A stretch of DNA of 64,000 bases, from positions 17,938 to 81,937 of the forward strand of contig JBLWZN010000016.1 in assembly GCA_048266425.1 (NCBI GenBank). Direction: 5' to 3'. Below are positions 34,627 to 43,765 of this stretch, piece by piece. Under the pieces are notes generated by a model. That model saw only the letters and a program-made list of their open reading frames with translations. It did not search any database and was not told the origin of the DNA. The stretch's first letter is position 1, and every line of letters begins with the position of its first letter. The position numbers and the translations under genes were made by a program. Origin of the DNA: Cerina sp048266425 (GTDB lineage Bacteria; Bacteroidota; Bacteroidia; Flavobacteriales; Flavobacteriaceae).

Positions 34627-35403
34627 TCAGCCCAATTTATTATTCAATTCGCTCAATCTTATTTGGGTAAGTACCTTTTTGGTATATAGGGGAAAATCAG
34701 CATTTAAAATCCATCCAAAATAACCCGGTTCATCTTCCAAAATCTGTTTCACTTTTTTCCCCTTGTGTTTTCCGAATGAGAAGGTTACCTCATCATCCTC
34801 ATCAAATCCCAGGAAGCCGGCAAAATCTGCAAATTGACGATGGGTAGAGAATTCGGCAAGTTTCTTGATATTGTTTTCGAGCCCTGGATACCGCTCCAAC
34901 TGCGACAAAAGCACCTCATAGGTCGCCATGGTATCGGCCTCGGCACTATGGGCATCGGTAAGGTCCTTATTGCAATAAAACTGGTACGCAGCTCCCAGGG
35001 TACGCTTTTCCATTTTATGAAAGATGGTCTGCACATCTACCGACACCGTATTCTTCATATCAAAATCGATCCCCGCCCTTAGCATTTCCTCAGCCAACAG
35101 TGGGATGTCGAAACGATCTGAATTAAAACCGCCCAGATCACTGTCCTTGATCATTCTATGGATTTCCTTGGAAAGTTCCTTAAAAGTGGGTTCATTGGCC
35201 ACTTTTTCATTAGATATGCCATGAATGGCCACCACCTCATCGGGAATGGGCATCTCAGGATTAACCAACCACGTTTTGCTTTCCTTGTTGCCATTTGGAT
35301 GTATCTTTAAAATAGAGATTTCCACCACACGATCTTTGGCCACATTGGTACCAGTGGTCTCCAAATCAAAAAAACAAATAGGCCGTGTTAAATTCAATTG
35401 CAT
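34627..35403 (-). CDS. DEDDh 3'-5' exonuclease (DnaQ-like)
   Basis: A 258-residue nuclease. Exo I is CFFDLETTGTNVAKDRVVEI (Asp13, Glu15), Exo II has GGFNSDRFDIPLLAEEM, and Exo III is AHSAEADTMATYEVLL, as in DNA polymerase III epsilon. A C-terminal region contains FGKHKGKKVKQILEDEPGYF, the small DUF3820-like module often attached to such exonucleases. It is likely an auxiliary proofreading or repair/RNA-processing enzyme; the main DnaE/PolC proofreader cannot be excluded. It is monocistronic. Confidence 0.9.
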   Translation of the reverse strand: MQLNLTRPICFFDLETTGTNVAKDRVVEISILKIHPNGNKESKTWLVNPEMPIPDEVVAIHGISNEKVANEPTFKELSKEIHRMIKDSDLGGFNSDRFDIPLLAEEMLRAGIDFDMKNTVSVDVQTIFHKMEKRTLGAAYQFYCNKDLTDAHSAEADTMATYEVLLSQLERYPGLENNIKKLAEFSTHRQFADFAGFLGFDEDDEVTFSFGKHKGKKVKQILEDEPGYFGWILNADFPLYTKKVLTQIRLSELNNKLG

Positions 35404-35548
35404 AAGTTCCCCGTTTGTGCAAAGATAGTTTTTACCTAGTTCAGGGAAAATGAATATTAGGTTTAATCGATAAAAAGTGTAGCTGGAGGTTGGATATTGG
35501 AGGTTAGAGGTTAGAAAAAGAAATGAATCAGGAAACCTAAATCAAGAG

Positions 35549-35908
35549 TCATGATTTATTGTTGGTAATCGTTTTGGAGGATTTGGCTCTTCCGTTAAAA
35601 TCCAAACACAGGTCTACCCAAAATTCAAAATCCGATTCGGATTGAAACCCTTTCGGTTCCACATAGCAATATCCGTTATACACCTTGCTTTTCATCACCA
35701 TCCTTTTAAAACCGATTCTTCGGGATAGTTCCTCGGTCAACTTTGGATCAAAACGGCACATTAGATTGTCTCCGCTTGCGTTAACGCACATTTTCCCATT
35801 TACCATAAAGGCAAGTCCACCAAACATTTTTCTTTCCTTAACAGAAATGGAAGGGATGGCCTTAAGATAAGTTCTAATTCTGTCCGCTAGTTCGATGTTG
35901 TAGGCCAT
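35549..35908 (-). CDS. TfoX/Sxy N-terminal domain protein
   Basis: A 119-residue protein with the TfoX_N pattern: MAYNIELADRIRTYL, KMFGGLAFMVNGKMCVNASG, then MCRFDPKLTEELSRR. In Proteobacteria TfoX/Sxy activates competence genes with CRP; stand-alone TfoX_N proteins in Bacteroidota have no established role. The ATG at 35908 is used, since the three codons before it (MFH) are unlikely. It has a basic C-terminal tail. Confidence 0.85.
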   Translation of the reverse strand: MAYNIELADRIRTYLKAIPSISVKERKMFGGLAFMVNGKMCVNASGDNLMCRFDPKLTEELSRRIGFKRMVMKSKVYNGYCYVEPKGFQSESDFEFWVDLCLDFNGRAKSSKTITNNKS

Positions 35909-35953
35909 ATGAAACATATTTGGAATTGATGGGAACTCACCAAAACCGTTAAC

Positions 35954-36568
35954 TCACTTAAGATGATGCGAAGTTACAATTTGCCCGCCCTTTCTTAAGA
36001 TATCTATTTTGGCCAGCTCGAATGCTTCTTGATCCAAGGGCTTTGTCGCATCTTCGATCAAAGTTACCGAAAAACCTTCCGCCAGGGCATCCATAACAGA
36101 AAAATAGATACAAAATTCACCGGCAAGTCCGGCCACAAATACTTCATTAACGCCCCTTTCCTTAAGATATCCGGTTAGGCCGGTAGATTTTAAGTGGGCA
36201 TTGTCGTAAAAGCCACTGTAACTATCTATTTCCAAATTTGTGCCTTTTCTAAAAATACCTTCGATCCCGGATGTTTCCAATTGGGCGTGGAATTCGGCAC
36301 CGGCACTGCCCTGTACGCAGTGATCGGGCCATAATACCTGATCTAGGCCATTGATTTTGATTACATCAAATTCCTTGTTCCCGACATGGGTAGATGCAAA
36401 ACTGGCATGTCCCTTGGGATGCCAATCTTGGGTAGCGACCACCAAATCAAACTTTTTTTGAAGTCGATTTATTACGGGAACAACAAGGTCTCCTTTCGGG
36501 ACCGGAAGTGCCCCTCCAGGCATAAAATCGTTTTGAACATCGATTATTAGTAGTGCTTTCATGGACAT
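35954..36568 (-). CDS. pncA: Nicotinamidase
   Basis: A 204-residue isochorismatase-fold amidohydrolase. The catalytic triad is Asp10 (LIIDVQNDFMPGGALPVP), Lys108 (IFRKGTN) and Cys153 (AGLAGEFCIYFSVMDA). The metal site uses Asp48 and His50 (TQDWHPKGHASF) and a WPDHCVQGS loop. It converts nicotinamide to nicotinate, the first step of the salvage route continued by PncB. A second ATG two codons later (MKALLII) is an equally good start. pncB lies 138 bases upstream on the same strand. Confidence 0.95.
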   Translation of the reverse strand: MSMKALLIIDVQNDFMPGGALPVPKGDLVVPVINRLQKKFDLVVATQDWHPKGHASFASTHVGNKEFDVIKINGLDQVLWPDHCVQGSAGAEFHAQLETSGIEGIFRKGTNLEIDSYSGFYDNAHLKSTGLTGYLKERGVNEVFVAGLAGEFCIYFSVMDALAEGFSVTLIEDATKPLDQEAFELAKIDILRKGGQIVTSHHLK

Positions 36569-36618
36569 ATCATTTTAGCTACAAACTGATTAACAATTAT
36601 TTTAAATACAAGTAGCAT

Positions 36619-36660
36619 TAGAAAAGAGAACATAGAAAAGAGAATATAGAAAAGAGAATA
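36619..36660. repeat. Tandem 14-base repeat x3
   Basis: Three head-to-tail 14-base units (tagaaaagagaaca, then tagaaaagagaata twice) lie between pncA and pncB. The same word occurs as single copies at about 1528-1540, 55384-55396 and, inverted, at about 16848-16882, so it is a dispersed simple-sequence family. No coding sequence or terminator is visible in it. Confidence 0.8.
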
Positions 36661-36706
36661 TAGAGAAATGACTTTTTTAAACTCCTAAACCTATAAACCC
36701 ATAAAC

Positions 36707-38116
36707 CTATATACTCCTTCTAGATTCCCTGATAAGATCATCCCGCTCGTTCCTCAGGGCCTCGCTTATCCCGATCTTATAGATGTGCGGATTGTCAAAG
36801 CGCTTGTATTCTATGGGCAATTCCGATAACCGTTGTTTGCTGTATTCGGCAATCTTGGATAGTGATCGTTTTGGGACCAACACTTTGCCATTTTCCATGA
36901 CCGTTTCCAGAAGGGGTTCCTGGACAAATCCCTTTATGGCCATCTTTTTGGTAATTTCAAATGGATGGTACATGGTATCGATTTGGGTTTCTTCATAAAG
37001 ACCGATAGCGTCGGCCCCTACGCATTTTCCATTGTCATCCTTTATCCGGAATACTTGTTTTCTGTGCGGAAGCGTGGTTTTTGTAATACTTTCCGATAGT
37101 TTTATCCTTGGCTTTCCTCCAGACCATGCGAGCTTATACACTCCGTCGAGGGCGCCGTCGGGGCTACCGGTAACCAAATTGGTCCCCACCCCAAAAATAT
37201 CGATGGGGCCTTCCTGTTCCAAAATACTTTTGATCACATACTCGTCCAATTGGTTGGAAGCAGCGATTTTTACATAGTGAAGACCAGCATCATCCAAAAG
37301 TTGGCGGGTCTTTTTCGCTAGATAGGCAAGGTCACCACTGTCCAACCGCACCGCCAATAATCTATCGCCTCTTTTCTCCATTTCCTTCGCCACCGTGATA
37401 GCATTTGGCAGGCCACTTTCCAAGGTGTTATAGGTATCTACGAGCAGCACACAATCCTGGGGGCGTTCTAGGGCAAACTGCCGAAAAGCGGTAAGTTCAT
37501 CGTCAAAACTCTGGATAAAGGAATGCGCCATGGTGCCAGAAACCGGGATATCAAAATCTTTTCCTGCCACTACATTGCTCGTTGCATAAAATCCACCGAT
37601 CACGGCCGCCCTGGATGCCAAATAACCTCCTGGTCCTTGGGCTCTTCGAAGTCCAAAATCGATTAAGGTCCTCCCTCGCGCCACTAGGTGAATACGGCTC
37701 GCCTTGGTGGCGATCAAGGTTTGAAAATTCAATATATTCAGAATAATGGTTTCCACCAACTGGGCTTCTATAATATTAGCCTCTACCTGCAGCACTGGTC
37801 TATTTGGAAATACAACATCACCCTCCTTTACGGAACGGACCCTCCCCCGAAATCGAAAATCTTTCAAAAAGTCGATAAAATCGGCATCAAAGTGTTGCTC
37901 TTTAAGAAACTCCAAATCTTCTTTGGAAAACTTTAGATTTTCAAGGATTCCCAGTAGAAGTTCCAAACCGGCAAAGATTGCGTACCCCCCTTGGTAGGGG
38001 AGCTTGCGGAAAAAGTAATCAAAAACCGCATGATCTTCCTTTTGGCCGCTCTTAAAATAGACTTGGGCCATGGCCAATTGATATTGATCCGTATACGTTG
38101 CCGTAAAATTTATCAT
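36707..38116 (-). CDS. pncB: Nicotinate phosphoribosyltransferase
   Basis: A 469-residue cytosolic enzyme that makes nicotinate mononucleotide from nicotinate and PRPP, using ATP. Family stretches: INFTATYTDQYQLAMAQVYF at the start, DFGLRRAQGPGGYLASRAAV (the conserved active-site loop), and LLVDTYNTLESGLPNAITV, with VGTNLVTGSPDG near the C-terminus. The ATG at 38116 with AAAAGGA just before it gives the normal family start; the frame continues open to 38266 without homology. It feeds into pncA on the same strand. Confidence 0.95.
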   Translation of the reverse strand: MINFTATYTDQYQLAMAQVYFKSGQKEDHAVFDYFFRKLPYQGGYAIFAGLELLLGILENLKFSKEDLEFLKEQHFDADFIDFLKDFRFRGRVRSVKEGDVVFPNRPVLQVEANIIEAQLVETIILNILNFQTLIATKASRIHLVARGRTLIDFGLRRAQGPGGYLASRAAVIGGFYATSNVVAGKDFDIPVSGTMAHSFIQSFDDELTAFRQFALERPQDCVLLVDTYNTLESGLPNAITVAKEMEKRGDRLLAVRLDSGDLAYLAKKTRQLLDDAGLHYVKIAASNQLDEYVIKSILEQEGPIDIFGVGTNLVTGSPDGALDGVYKLAWSGGKPRIKLSESITKTTLPHRKQVFRIKDDNGKCVGADAIGLYEETQIDTMYHPFEITKKMAIKGFVQEPLLETVMENGKVLVPKRSLSKIAEYSKQRLSELPIEYKRFDNPHIYKIGISEALRNERDDLIRESRRSI

Positions 38117-38291
38117 TCCTTTTGAGGTTTGGAACAAATATAGCACGGTTCTCCCAAATAAAGAACTGGACCCAGCATCAATAAAAGAATTCTTAAAACC
38201 TACTCCAACAATGGTAGGCCCCTTCAGTCCATTGATTTTATTTTGGTCGAAATAGATTGCAGCCAAAATTCGTAACCATACCTTAATTGGT

Positions 38292-38299
38292 TATATTTG
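38292..38299 (+). promoter_or_regulatory. Promoter -7 box of the sugar isomerase-like gene
   Basis: TATATTTG fits TAnnTTTG exactly; TTCG at 38269-38272 stands at the right 19-base spacing and matches the -33 TTTG in three positions. The ATG follows 27 bases later. Confidence 0.5.
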
Positions 38300-38325
38300 G
38301 ATAACAACATTTAATCTGAAAGATA

Positions 38326-39294
38326 ATGATAGATCGAAGGAAGTTTATCGGTGGTGCGGCGACACTAGGATTGGGCACTGCTATTGCCGGAAGTTTTGGC
38401 ATGGCAGAAAATCCCCTGGGCAAAAAGACAACCCCTAATGCAAAAAAAATAAAGCACAACCCGATCGGGGTTTCCTCGTATTCGTTTTGGCAATTCAACG
38501 GTCCAAAGGAAAAGGTCCCAATGGAGCTTTGCATTGAAAAGGCTGCAGCCATGGGCTTTGACGGCATTGAATTTCTTTTGGTACAGATGTCGTCCGAGGA
38601 GAACAGCTATCTACAAAAGCTAAAGAAGCAGGCTTATCACGCAGGGTTGGACCTAATGGGTTTTTCTACCCATCAAGGATATGTTTATCCAGAAAAGGAA
38701 AAACGCGAAGAAAATATTGCCAAGACCATCCATCAGATCGAACTGGCGTATCAACTGGGAATTCCGGTCATGCGATTGAATACCGGTCGTTGGGGAACCA
38801 CAAAATCCTTTGACGACCTCATGGCGAACAAGGGCATTGAGCCAGTCCTGGAAGGTTATACGGAAGATGATGGATTTAAATGGGTCATAGACTCCATTGA
38901 ACAATGCCTGCCCGTGGCAGAAAAATGCGGGGTAGTTTTAGGTCTGGAAAACCATTGGGGACTGGGCCGGACGGCAGCTGGGGTAAAACGCATAGTGGAT
39001 ACCATCGATAGCCCTTGGCTCCAGGTAACGCTGGATACGGGCAATTTTTTGGAGGACAGGAAAGCACAAATGGAACTTTTGGCCCCCCAGACCTTTTTGG
39101 TACAGGCAAAGACCTATTATGGCGGTGGTAAATGGTACACGTTGGATATCGACTACCCAGAAATCGGAGAAATAATGCGCAAGAATAATTACAGGGGCTA
39201 TATTTCATTGGAATTCGAGGGCAATGAATCTCCCGAGATCGCGGTCCCTAAAAGCCTGGAGGTATTACGGGACGCTTTTTATTACGAATTGTAG
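38326..39294 (+). CDS. Secreted sugar phosphate isomerase/epimerase-like TIM-barrel protein
   Basis: A 322-residue protein with a twin-arginine signal (MIDRRKFIGGAATLGLGTAI) and an AP-endonuclease-2-type TIM barrel. Metal/substrate segments are IGVSSYSFW, FDGIEFLLV, LGLENHWGLG, VTLDTGNF and GYISLEFEGNE. Such Tat-exported isomerase-like proteins are common in Bacteroidota and usually linked to sugar or inositol catabolism; no catabolic genes lie next to it here, so the substrate is unknown. It is convergent with nnr: only 8 bases lie between stops. Confidence 0.88.
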   Translation: MIDRRKFIGGAATLGLGTAIAGSFGMAENPLGKKTTPNAKKIKHNPIGVSSYSFWQFNGPKEKVPMELCIEKAAAMGFDGIEFLLVQMSSEENSYLQKLKKQAYHAGLDLMGFSTHQGYVYPEKEKREENIAKTIHQIELAYQLGIPVMRLNTGRWGTTKSFDDLMANKGIEPVLEGYTEDDGFKWVIDSIEQCLPVAEKCGVVLGLENHWGLGRTAAGVKRIVDTIDSPWLQVTLDTGNFLEDRKAQMELLAPQTFLVQAKTYYGGGKWYTLDIDYPEIGEIMRKNNYRGYISLEFEGNESPEIAVPKSLEVLRDAFYYEL

Positions 39295-39302
39295 GCAACC
39301 TG

Positions 39303-40850
39303 TTATCCTACTTCCCCTTCCCTTTGCACTTGCGGCCCCTCGGGAACCTTGAACAGATCCAAATACGCCTTCCCTATCCCATTTATAATTTCGGAGGCGG
39401 AAAGTGCCTGATACCCGGTTTTTTCAACCGCAATATCCCCAGCTTTCCCATGGAGGTAAACACCAGATATGGCCGCATGCAGGGATTCGTAGCCTTGGGC
39501 TATCAATCCGGTGATTATGCCGGTGAGCACATCGCCACTGCCGCCAGTGGCCATTCCAGGGTTGCCCGTGGTATTTACATAGCCCATGTCGTTATATAGG
39601 ACCACGGTATTCGCACCTTTGATAACGAGGATACAATCATATTTTTTTGAAAAGGATCTGGCCTTTTCCAACTTATCAAAATCATCCTTCCAACTTCCTA
39701 TCAAGCGCTCCAATTCCTTGGGGTGAGGGGTCAAAACGGCTTTTGCTGGCAGGTCCCTCAACATTTCCTTGTTTTTGGATAGGATGTTCAGAGCATCTGC
39801 ATCGACCACTAACGGGGCTTTGTTGTTTTTTAAAAAATCTGAAAATGCAGTTGCGGTTTCCATAGCTGTTCCCATTCCGATCCCGATACCGATAACGGTG
39901 GGATCCAAATCAAATTCTATCTTGGAAATCCCGTTCCCAGCCTGGTCCGTTATTACCATTACTTCCGGAAGTCCAGTTTGCAACGGAAGATAGCCACACT
40001 GGGGAACATAGGCCGTGACAAGTCCACTACCTGAATGCAGACAGGCTTTTGAAGCGAGCAAAACAGCCCCTATCTTACCATAACTGCCACCGATAAGCAA
40101 AGAGTGCCCATACGTGCCCTTATGGGAGAATTTTTCCCGAGGCCGATACCATTGTAGCACCTCATTTTTACCTATCAGTTCATACGTTGTCTCCGTTTTG
40201 GCCAAATACCCTTGATCCAAACCAATATCCAGCAACTCCCATCCATTGCTGTAAATCCCAGTCTGTGGTAGGAAAAAAATCAATTTGGGCACCTGAAAGG
40301 TAAGGGTATGGTTGGCCCGGACAATACCTTTTTCATCTTCGGGGGCATTATCCAGAAACAGTCCCGAAGGCACGTCTATGGCAAGTATGAACGCCCGGGA
40401 TTGGTTCAGGTGCTGGATCAGGTCCGCTACCCAAGTACTGGGCGGACGGTTAAGTCCGATCCCAAAGATGGCATCCACTATGATGTCATCCGGCGTTATT
40501 TCCGGAAGATCCGAATCCCCTGAAATAAAATCGGGCCACACCTTCAGGTCCTTCAACCGGTCCAGGTTTATCAAAAAATCTGGCGAACGCTTCTCGCTAT
40601 AGTTGACCACATAGACCGCGATATTGTAATCGTGCTCCTTTAAAAGCCTTGCCACTGCCAATCCGTCACCTCCATTATTACCGATCCCACAAAACAGATG
40701 GATTTTTACCTTAGCGTCCTGTAATCGGAGGTGCATCCAATTAAATACTTGATGGGCAGCACGCTCCATGAGTTCTGTACTGGAAATCCCCTGATTCTTG
40801 ATCGTGGCTTGGTCGGCCTGGTATATTTGGCCTGCGCTAAAAATCTTCAT
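39303..40850 (-). CDS. nnr: Bifunctional NAD(P)HX epimerase/dehydratase
   Basis: A 515-residue two-domain repair enzyme. The N-terminal epimerase domain (about 1-215) has FCGIGNNGGDGLAVARLLK and IVDAIFGIGLNRPP. The C-terminal ADP/ATP-dependent dehydratase domain (about 225-500) has SHKGTYGHSLLIGGSYGKIG and NTTGNPGMATGGSGDVLTG. It restores hydrated NADH and NADPH to usable cofactor. Together with pncA, pncB and cinA it makes this stretch rich in NAD metabolism. It is single on its strand. Confidence 0.95.
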   Translation of the reverse strand: MKIFSAGQIYQADQATIKNQGISSTELMERAAHQVFNWMHLRLQDAKVKIHLFCGIGNNGGDGLAVARLLKEHDYNIAVYVVNYSEKRSPDFLINLDRLKDLKVWPDFISGDSDLPEITPDDIIVDAIFGIGLNRPPSTWVADLIQHLNQSRAFILAIDVPSGLFLDNAPEDEKGIVRANHTLTFQVPKLIFFLPQTGIYSNGWELLDIGLDQGYLAKTETTYELIGKNEVLQWYRPREKFSHKGTYGHSLLIGGSYGKIGAVLLASKACLHSGSGLVTAYVPQCGYLPLQTGLPEVMVITDQAGNGISKIEFDLDPTVIGIGIGMGTAMETATAFSDFLKNNKAPLVVDADALNILSKNKEMLRDLPAKAVLTPHPKELERLIGSWKDDFDKLEKARSFSKKYDCILVIKGANTVVLYNDMGYVNTTGNPGMATGGSGDVLTGIITGLIAQGYESLHAAISGVYLHGKAGDIAVEKTGYQALSASEIINGIGKAYLDLFKVPEGPQVQREGEVG

Positions 40851-41035
40851 TTTTATAGATTTTAGATTTGGGAATTTAGATGTGGGATTTGAGTGGATCG
40901 GACTACCAATCCATAAATTGATCCTTAGCTCATTTTGGATTTAAATTCCCATTTACAATAATTTGCCCGAATAATCATTGAACTACTAACTCAATAACCA
41001 AATAATTATCAAATCCGAAAAAATCATCACAAACA

Positions 41036-41066
41036 TTTGATTCGGTTATCAAAAATACTACATTTG
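41036..41066 (+). promoter_or_regulatory. Promoter of the threonine operon
   Basis: TTTG (41036-41039) and TACATTTG (41059-41066) are spaced by exactly 19 bases, a full match to TTTG-N19-TAnnTTTG. Transcription should start around 41072-41076, a few bases before the leader-peptide ATG at 41082. The upstream part (40851-41035) holds nothing else I recognise. Confidence 0.88.
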
Positions 41067-41081
41067 ATCCTTTCGATACCC

Positions 41082-41177
41082 ATGCATTTGTACAACACGG
41101 ACATAAGAACCATTTTTTCTTCCATTCACAATGGTTGCACTACCTTTATTGCTACCACCATCACCCCTTTGGGGTAA
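41082..41177 (+). CDS. Threonine-operon leader peptide
   Basis: A 31-codon open frame, ATG 41082 to TAA 41175-41177, too short for usual gene calls. The middle is ordinary (MHLYNTDIRTIFSSIHNG), but the end CTTFIATTITPLG is dense in Thr (5) and Ile (2) codons just before the stop, the hallmark of a thr attenuator such as E. coli thrL. It begins right after a perfect promoter and 168 bases before thrA. Thr shortage would stall the ribosome in the Thr run and should favour read-through into thrABC. Confidence 0.8.
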   Translation: MHLYNTDIRTIFSSIHNGCTTFIATTITPLG

Positions 41178-41203
41178 GCTACTACATATACGTCCGTTTT
41201 TTG
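41097..41203 (+). promoter_or_regulatory. Candidate attenuator structure in the thr leader
   Basis: ACGGAC (41097-41102) can pair with GTCCGT (41192-41197), which runs directly into TTTTTT, and AACCATT (41108-41114) can pair with AATGGTT (41130-41136). The first pair spans the whole Thr-rich leader, so a ribosome stalled in the Thr codons would change which pairs form. The exact terminator and antiterminator forms cannot be settled by eye. Confidence 0.45.
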
Positions 41204-41249
41204 CTATTTTTTATAGCCACAATAAATTACCACTTAACTGTATTCCAAA

Positions 41250-43694
41250 ATGAAAGTTCTAAAATTCGGTGGCACTTCGGTAGCCAACGCAAAAAATATA
41301 TCCCAAGTAAAAGATATTGTTGACCAGACCCTGGGAGATCGATTGGTCATTGTTGTTTCCGCACTCGGCGGAATTACCGACCTTCTTCTTAAAACGGCAG
41401 AATTGGCGGCATCCCAGGACAAGGGCTACCAAGCGATCCTTAAAGAAATTGAGGAACGGCACATTAGGACCATCCAGGACCTCATTCCCATAGCCTCCCA
41501 AAGCAAGGTTCTTAGTAAGGTTAAGAGCGAACTTAACATTTTGGAGACCCTTTTGGAAGGTGCCTACCTCATTGGCGAGATCACCCCCAAACTTTCGGAT
41601 AAAATTGTTAGTTTCGGGGAACTACTATCCTCGTACATCATTAGCGAATTTTTCATTGTCTCCCAATTGGACGCCATCTATAAGGACAGTAGGGAGTTGA
41701 TCAAAACAAATAATACCTATGGAAAAGGGGTCGTTAATTTTGAAGTCACAAACAGTAATTGCCAAACCTATTTTAGCCAAAGTGAACATAGAATTACGGT
41801 TTTAGGCGGCTTTATTGCCTCCTCTTTACAAGGAAACTCCACTACCCTTGGCCGTGGGGGCTCCGATTATACTGCCGCGATCATAGCAGGTAATATGAAT
41901 GCTGAGGCGTTGGAAATATGGACCGATGTTAGCGGCATGTACACCGCCAATCCAAAGATCGTAAAACAGGCCGTGGCCATTCCGCATATTTCATACGAAG
42001 AAGCCATGGAACTGTCGCATTTTGGGGCCAAGGTGCTCTATCCACCAACCATACAGCCGGTCCTTACCAAAGGCATTTCCATCCATATTAAAAACACTTT
42101 TGAACCCCAAGCGACGGGGACATTGATTACCAAGAACCAAAATGGTGGCGGAAAATCCGTTCGCGGCATAAGCCATGTTGAAAATATGGCCCTTGTATCT
42201 TTGGAAGGTCCAGGCATGGTAGGGATCCCGGGAATATCAAAACGTTTTTTTGAAGTCCTATCACAGAGCAACATCAGTGTCGTACTGATTACCCAAGCCT
42301 CTTCCGAGCACTCCATTTGTGTAGGAATCCCGGCCATTGATGCCGATAAGGCCATCGAGGCCATCAATGAGGCCTTCGAATACGAAATTTCACTTGGCAA
42401 GATAAAACCTGTAAAGGCCGAGAAAGATTTGGCCATTATCGCGCTTGTTGGGGACAATATGAAAAGCCATCAAGGACTTAGCGGAAAGATGTTCAGCACT
42501 TTAGGCAAAAACAACGTGAATATTCGCGCTATTGCCCAAGGCGCTTCGGAACGCAACATATCTGCGGTCATAAAAAGGGAAGACGTTAAGAAAGCACTGA
42601 ACGCACTTCACGAAGAATTTTTTGAGGAAAACGTAAAACAGTTGAATCTCTTTGTAATGGGGGTCGGGAACGTGGGTTCCAAATTCCTGAACCAAATTCA
42701 ACAGCAAAGGAAATACCTTAAGGAAAATTTAATGCTCAATATTCGGGTTATCGGCATTTCCAATTCCAGGACCATGGTTTTCGAAGAAAGCGGGATCCCT
42801 CTAAAAAATTGGGAAGATCTGCTCGCCTCAGGGGAGAAAGCCGACAAATCAAAATTTTATGACAGGGTCCAGGAATTGAATTACCGCAACAGTATTTTTG
42901 TGGACAATACGGCGAGCCAAGAGGTTTCCAATACCTATTCCGATTATTTACAGCAAAGTATCTCGGTCGTAACTTGTAATAAAATAGCCTGTTCCTCGGA
43001 ATATGAAAACTATGCGGAACTCAAAAGCCTGGCCAGAAAATACAACGCTCCCTTTTTGTTCGAGACCAATGTAGGGGCCGGTTTGCCAATTTTGGATACC
43101 CTAAAAAACCTGATTGCCTCAGGGGACAAAGTTTTAAAAATACAGGCCGTGCTTTCCGGTAGCCTTAATTTTGTCTTCAACAATTTCAATGATAAGGTCA
43201 CCTTTTACGACGTTGTAAAACAGGCACAGGAACAAGGTTACACCGAACCGGATCCTAAGATCGATCTCAGCGGAATCGATGTAATGCGGAAAATATTGAT
43301 TTTGGCCCGGGAAAGTGGAAATCGGCTAGACATGGCCGAGATAGAAAATAAATCCTTTTTACCGGAGGAAAGTCTTGATACAACCAACAACGATGATTTT
43401 TTTGCCTCGTTGATGAAGCACGAGGATTCCTTCCAAGAGCTGTACAAACATGCGGCGGACAAGGACTCCAAATTAAAGTATGTGGCTCAATTTGAGGAAG
43501 GAAAGGCTAGCGTAGGCCTGCAGGAAATTCCCAAAGGGCACGATTTTTACAATTTGGAAGGGAGTGACAATATCGTTTTATTTTATACGGAGAGATATCC
43601 CAACCAGCCCATGATCATTAAAGGGGCCGGAGCCGGAGCAGAGGTAACTGCCTCGGGTATTTTTGCGGATATTATCAGGATCGGGAACTTTTAA
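41250..43694 (+). CDS. thrA: Bifunctional aspartate kinase/homoserine dehydrogenase
   Basis: An 814-residue fusion. The aspartokinase part (about residues 1-455) has MKVLKFGGTSVANAKN, LGRGGSDYTAAIIAG and two ACT-type regulatory regions (e.g. LVSLEGPGMVGIPGISKRFF). The homoserine dehydrogenase part (about 465-814) begins at the NAD(P) site LFVMGVGNVGSKFLNQIQ and contains VGAGLPILDTLKNL and YTEPDPKIDLSGIDVMRKIL. It catalyses steps 1 and 3 of the aspartate-to-threonine path. It is first in thrA-thrB-thrC and is preceded by the leader peptide. Confidence 0.97.
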   Translation: MKVLKFGGTSVANAKNISQVKDIVDQTLGDRLVIVVSALGGITDLLLKTAELAASQDKGYQAILKEIEERHIRTIQDLIPIASQSKVLSKVKSELNILETLLEGAYLIGEITPKLSDKIVSFGELLSSYIISEFFIVSQLDAIYKDSRELIKTNNTYGKGVVNFEVTNSNCQTYFSQSEHRITVLGGFIASSLQGNSTTLGRGGSDYTAAIIAGNMNAEALEIWTDVSGMYTANPKIVKQAVAIPHISYEEAMELSHFGAKVLYPPTIQPVLTKGISIHIKNTFEPQATGTLITKNQNGGGKSVRGISHVENMALVSLEGPGMVGIPGISKRFFEVLSQSNISVVLITQASSEHSICVGIPAIDADKAIEAINEAFEYEISLGKIKPVKAEKDLAIIALVGDNMKSHQGLSGKMFSTLGKNNVNIRAIAQGASERNISAVIKREDVKKALNALHEEFFEENVKQLNLFVMGVGNVGSKFLNQIQQQRKYLKENLMLNIRVIGISNSRTMVFEESGIPLKNWEDLLASGEKADKSKFYDRVQELNYRNSIFVDNTASQEVSNTYSDYLQQSISVVTCNKIACSSEYENYAELKSLARKYNAPFLFETNVGAGLPILDTLKNLIASGDKVLKIQAVLSGSLNFVFNNFNDKVTFYDVVKQAQEQGYTEPDPKIDLSGIDVMRKILILARESGNRLDMAEIENKSFLPEESLDTTNNDDFFASLMKHEDSFQELYKHAADKDSKLKYVAQFEEGKASVGLQEIPKGHDFYNLEGSDNIVLFYTERYPNQPMIIKGAGAGAEVTASGIFADIIRIGNF

Positions 43695-43765
43695 CGGACC
43701 CATCCTTTGATCTCTACCCTGGAGGGGAAAGTTGAAGAAATTTAAAATTAGGTAAGTTTATGGCT

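Noticed and set aside
36707..38266. 519-residue form of nicotinate phosphoribosyltransferase
   Set aside because: The first 50 codons lack family similarity; an ATG with a purine-rich stretch at 38116 fits the known start.
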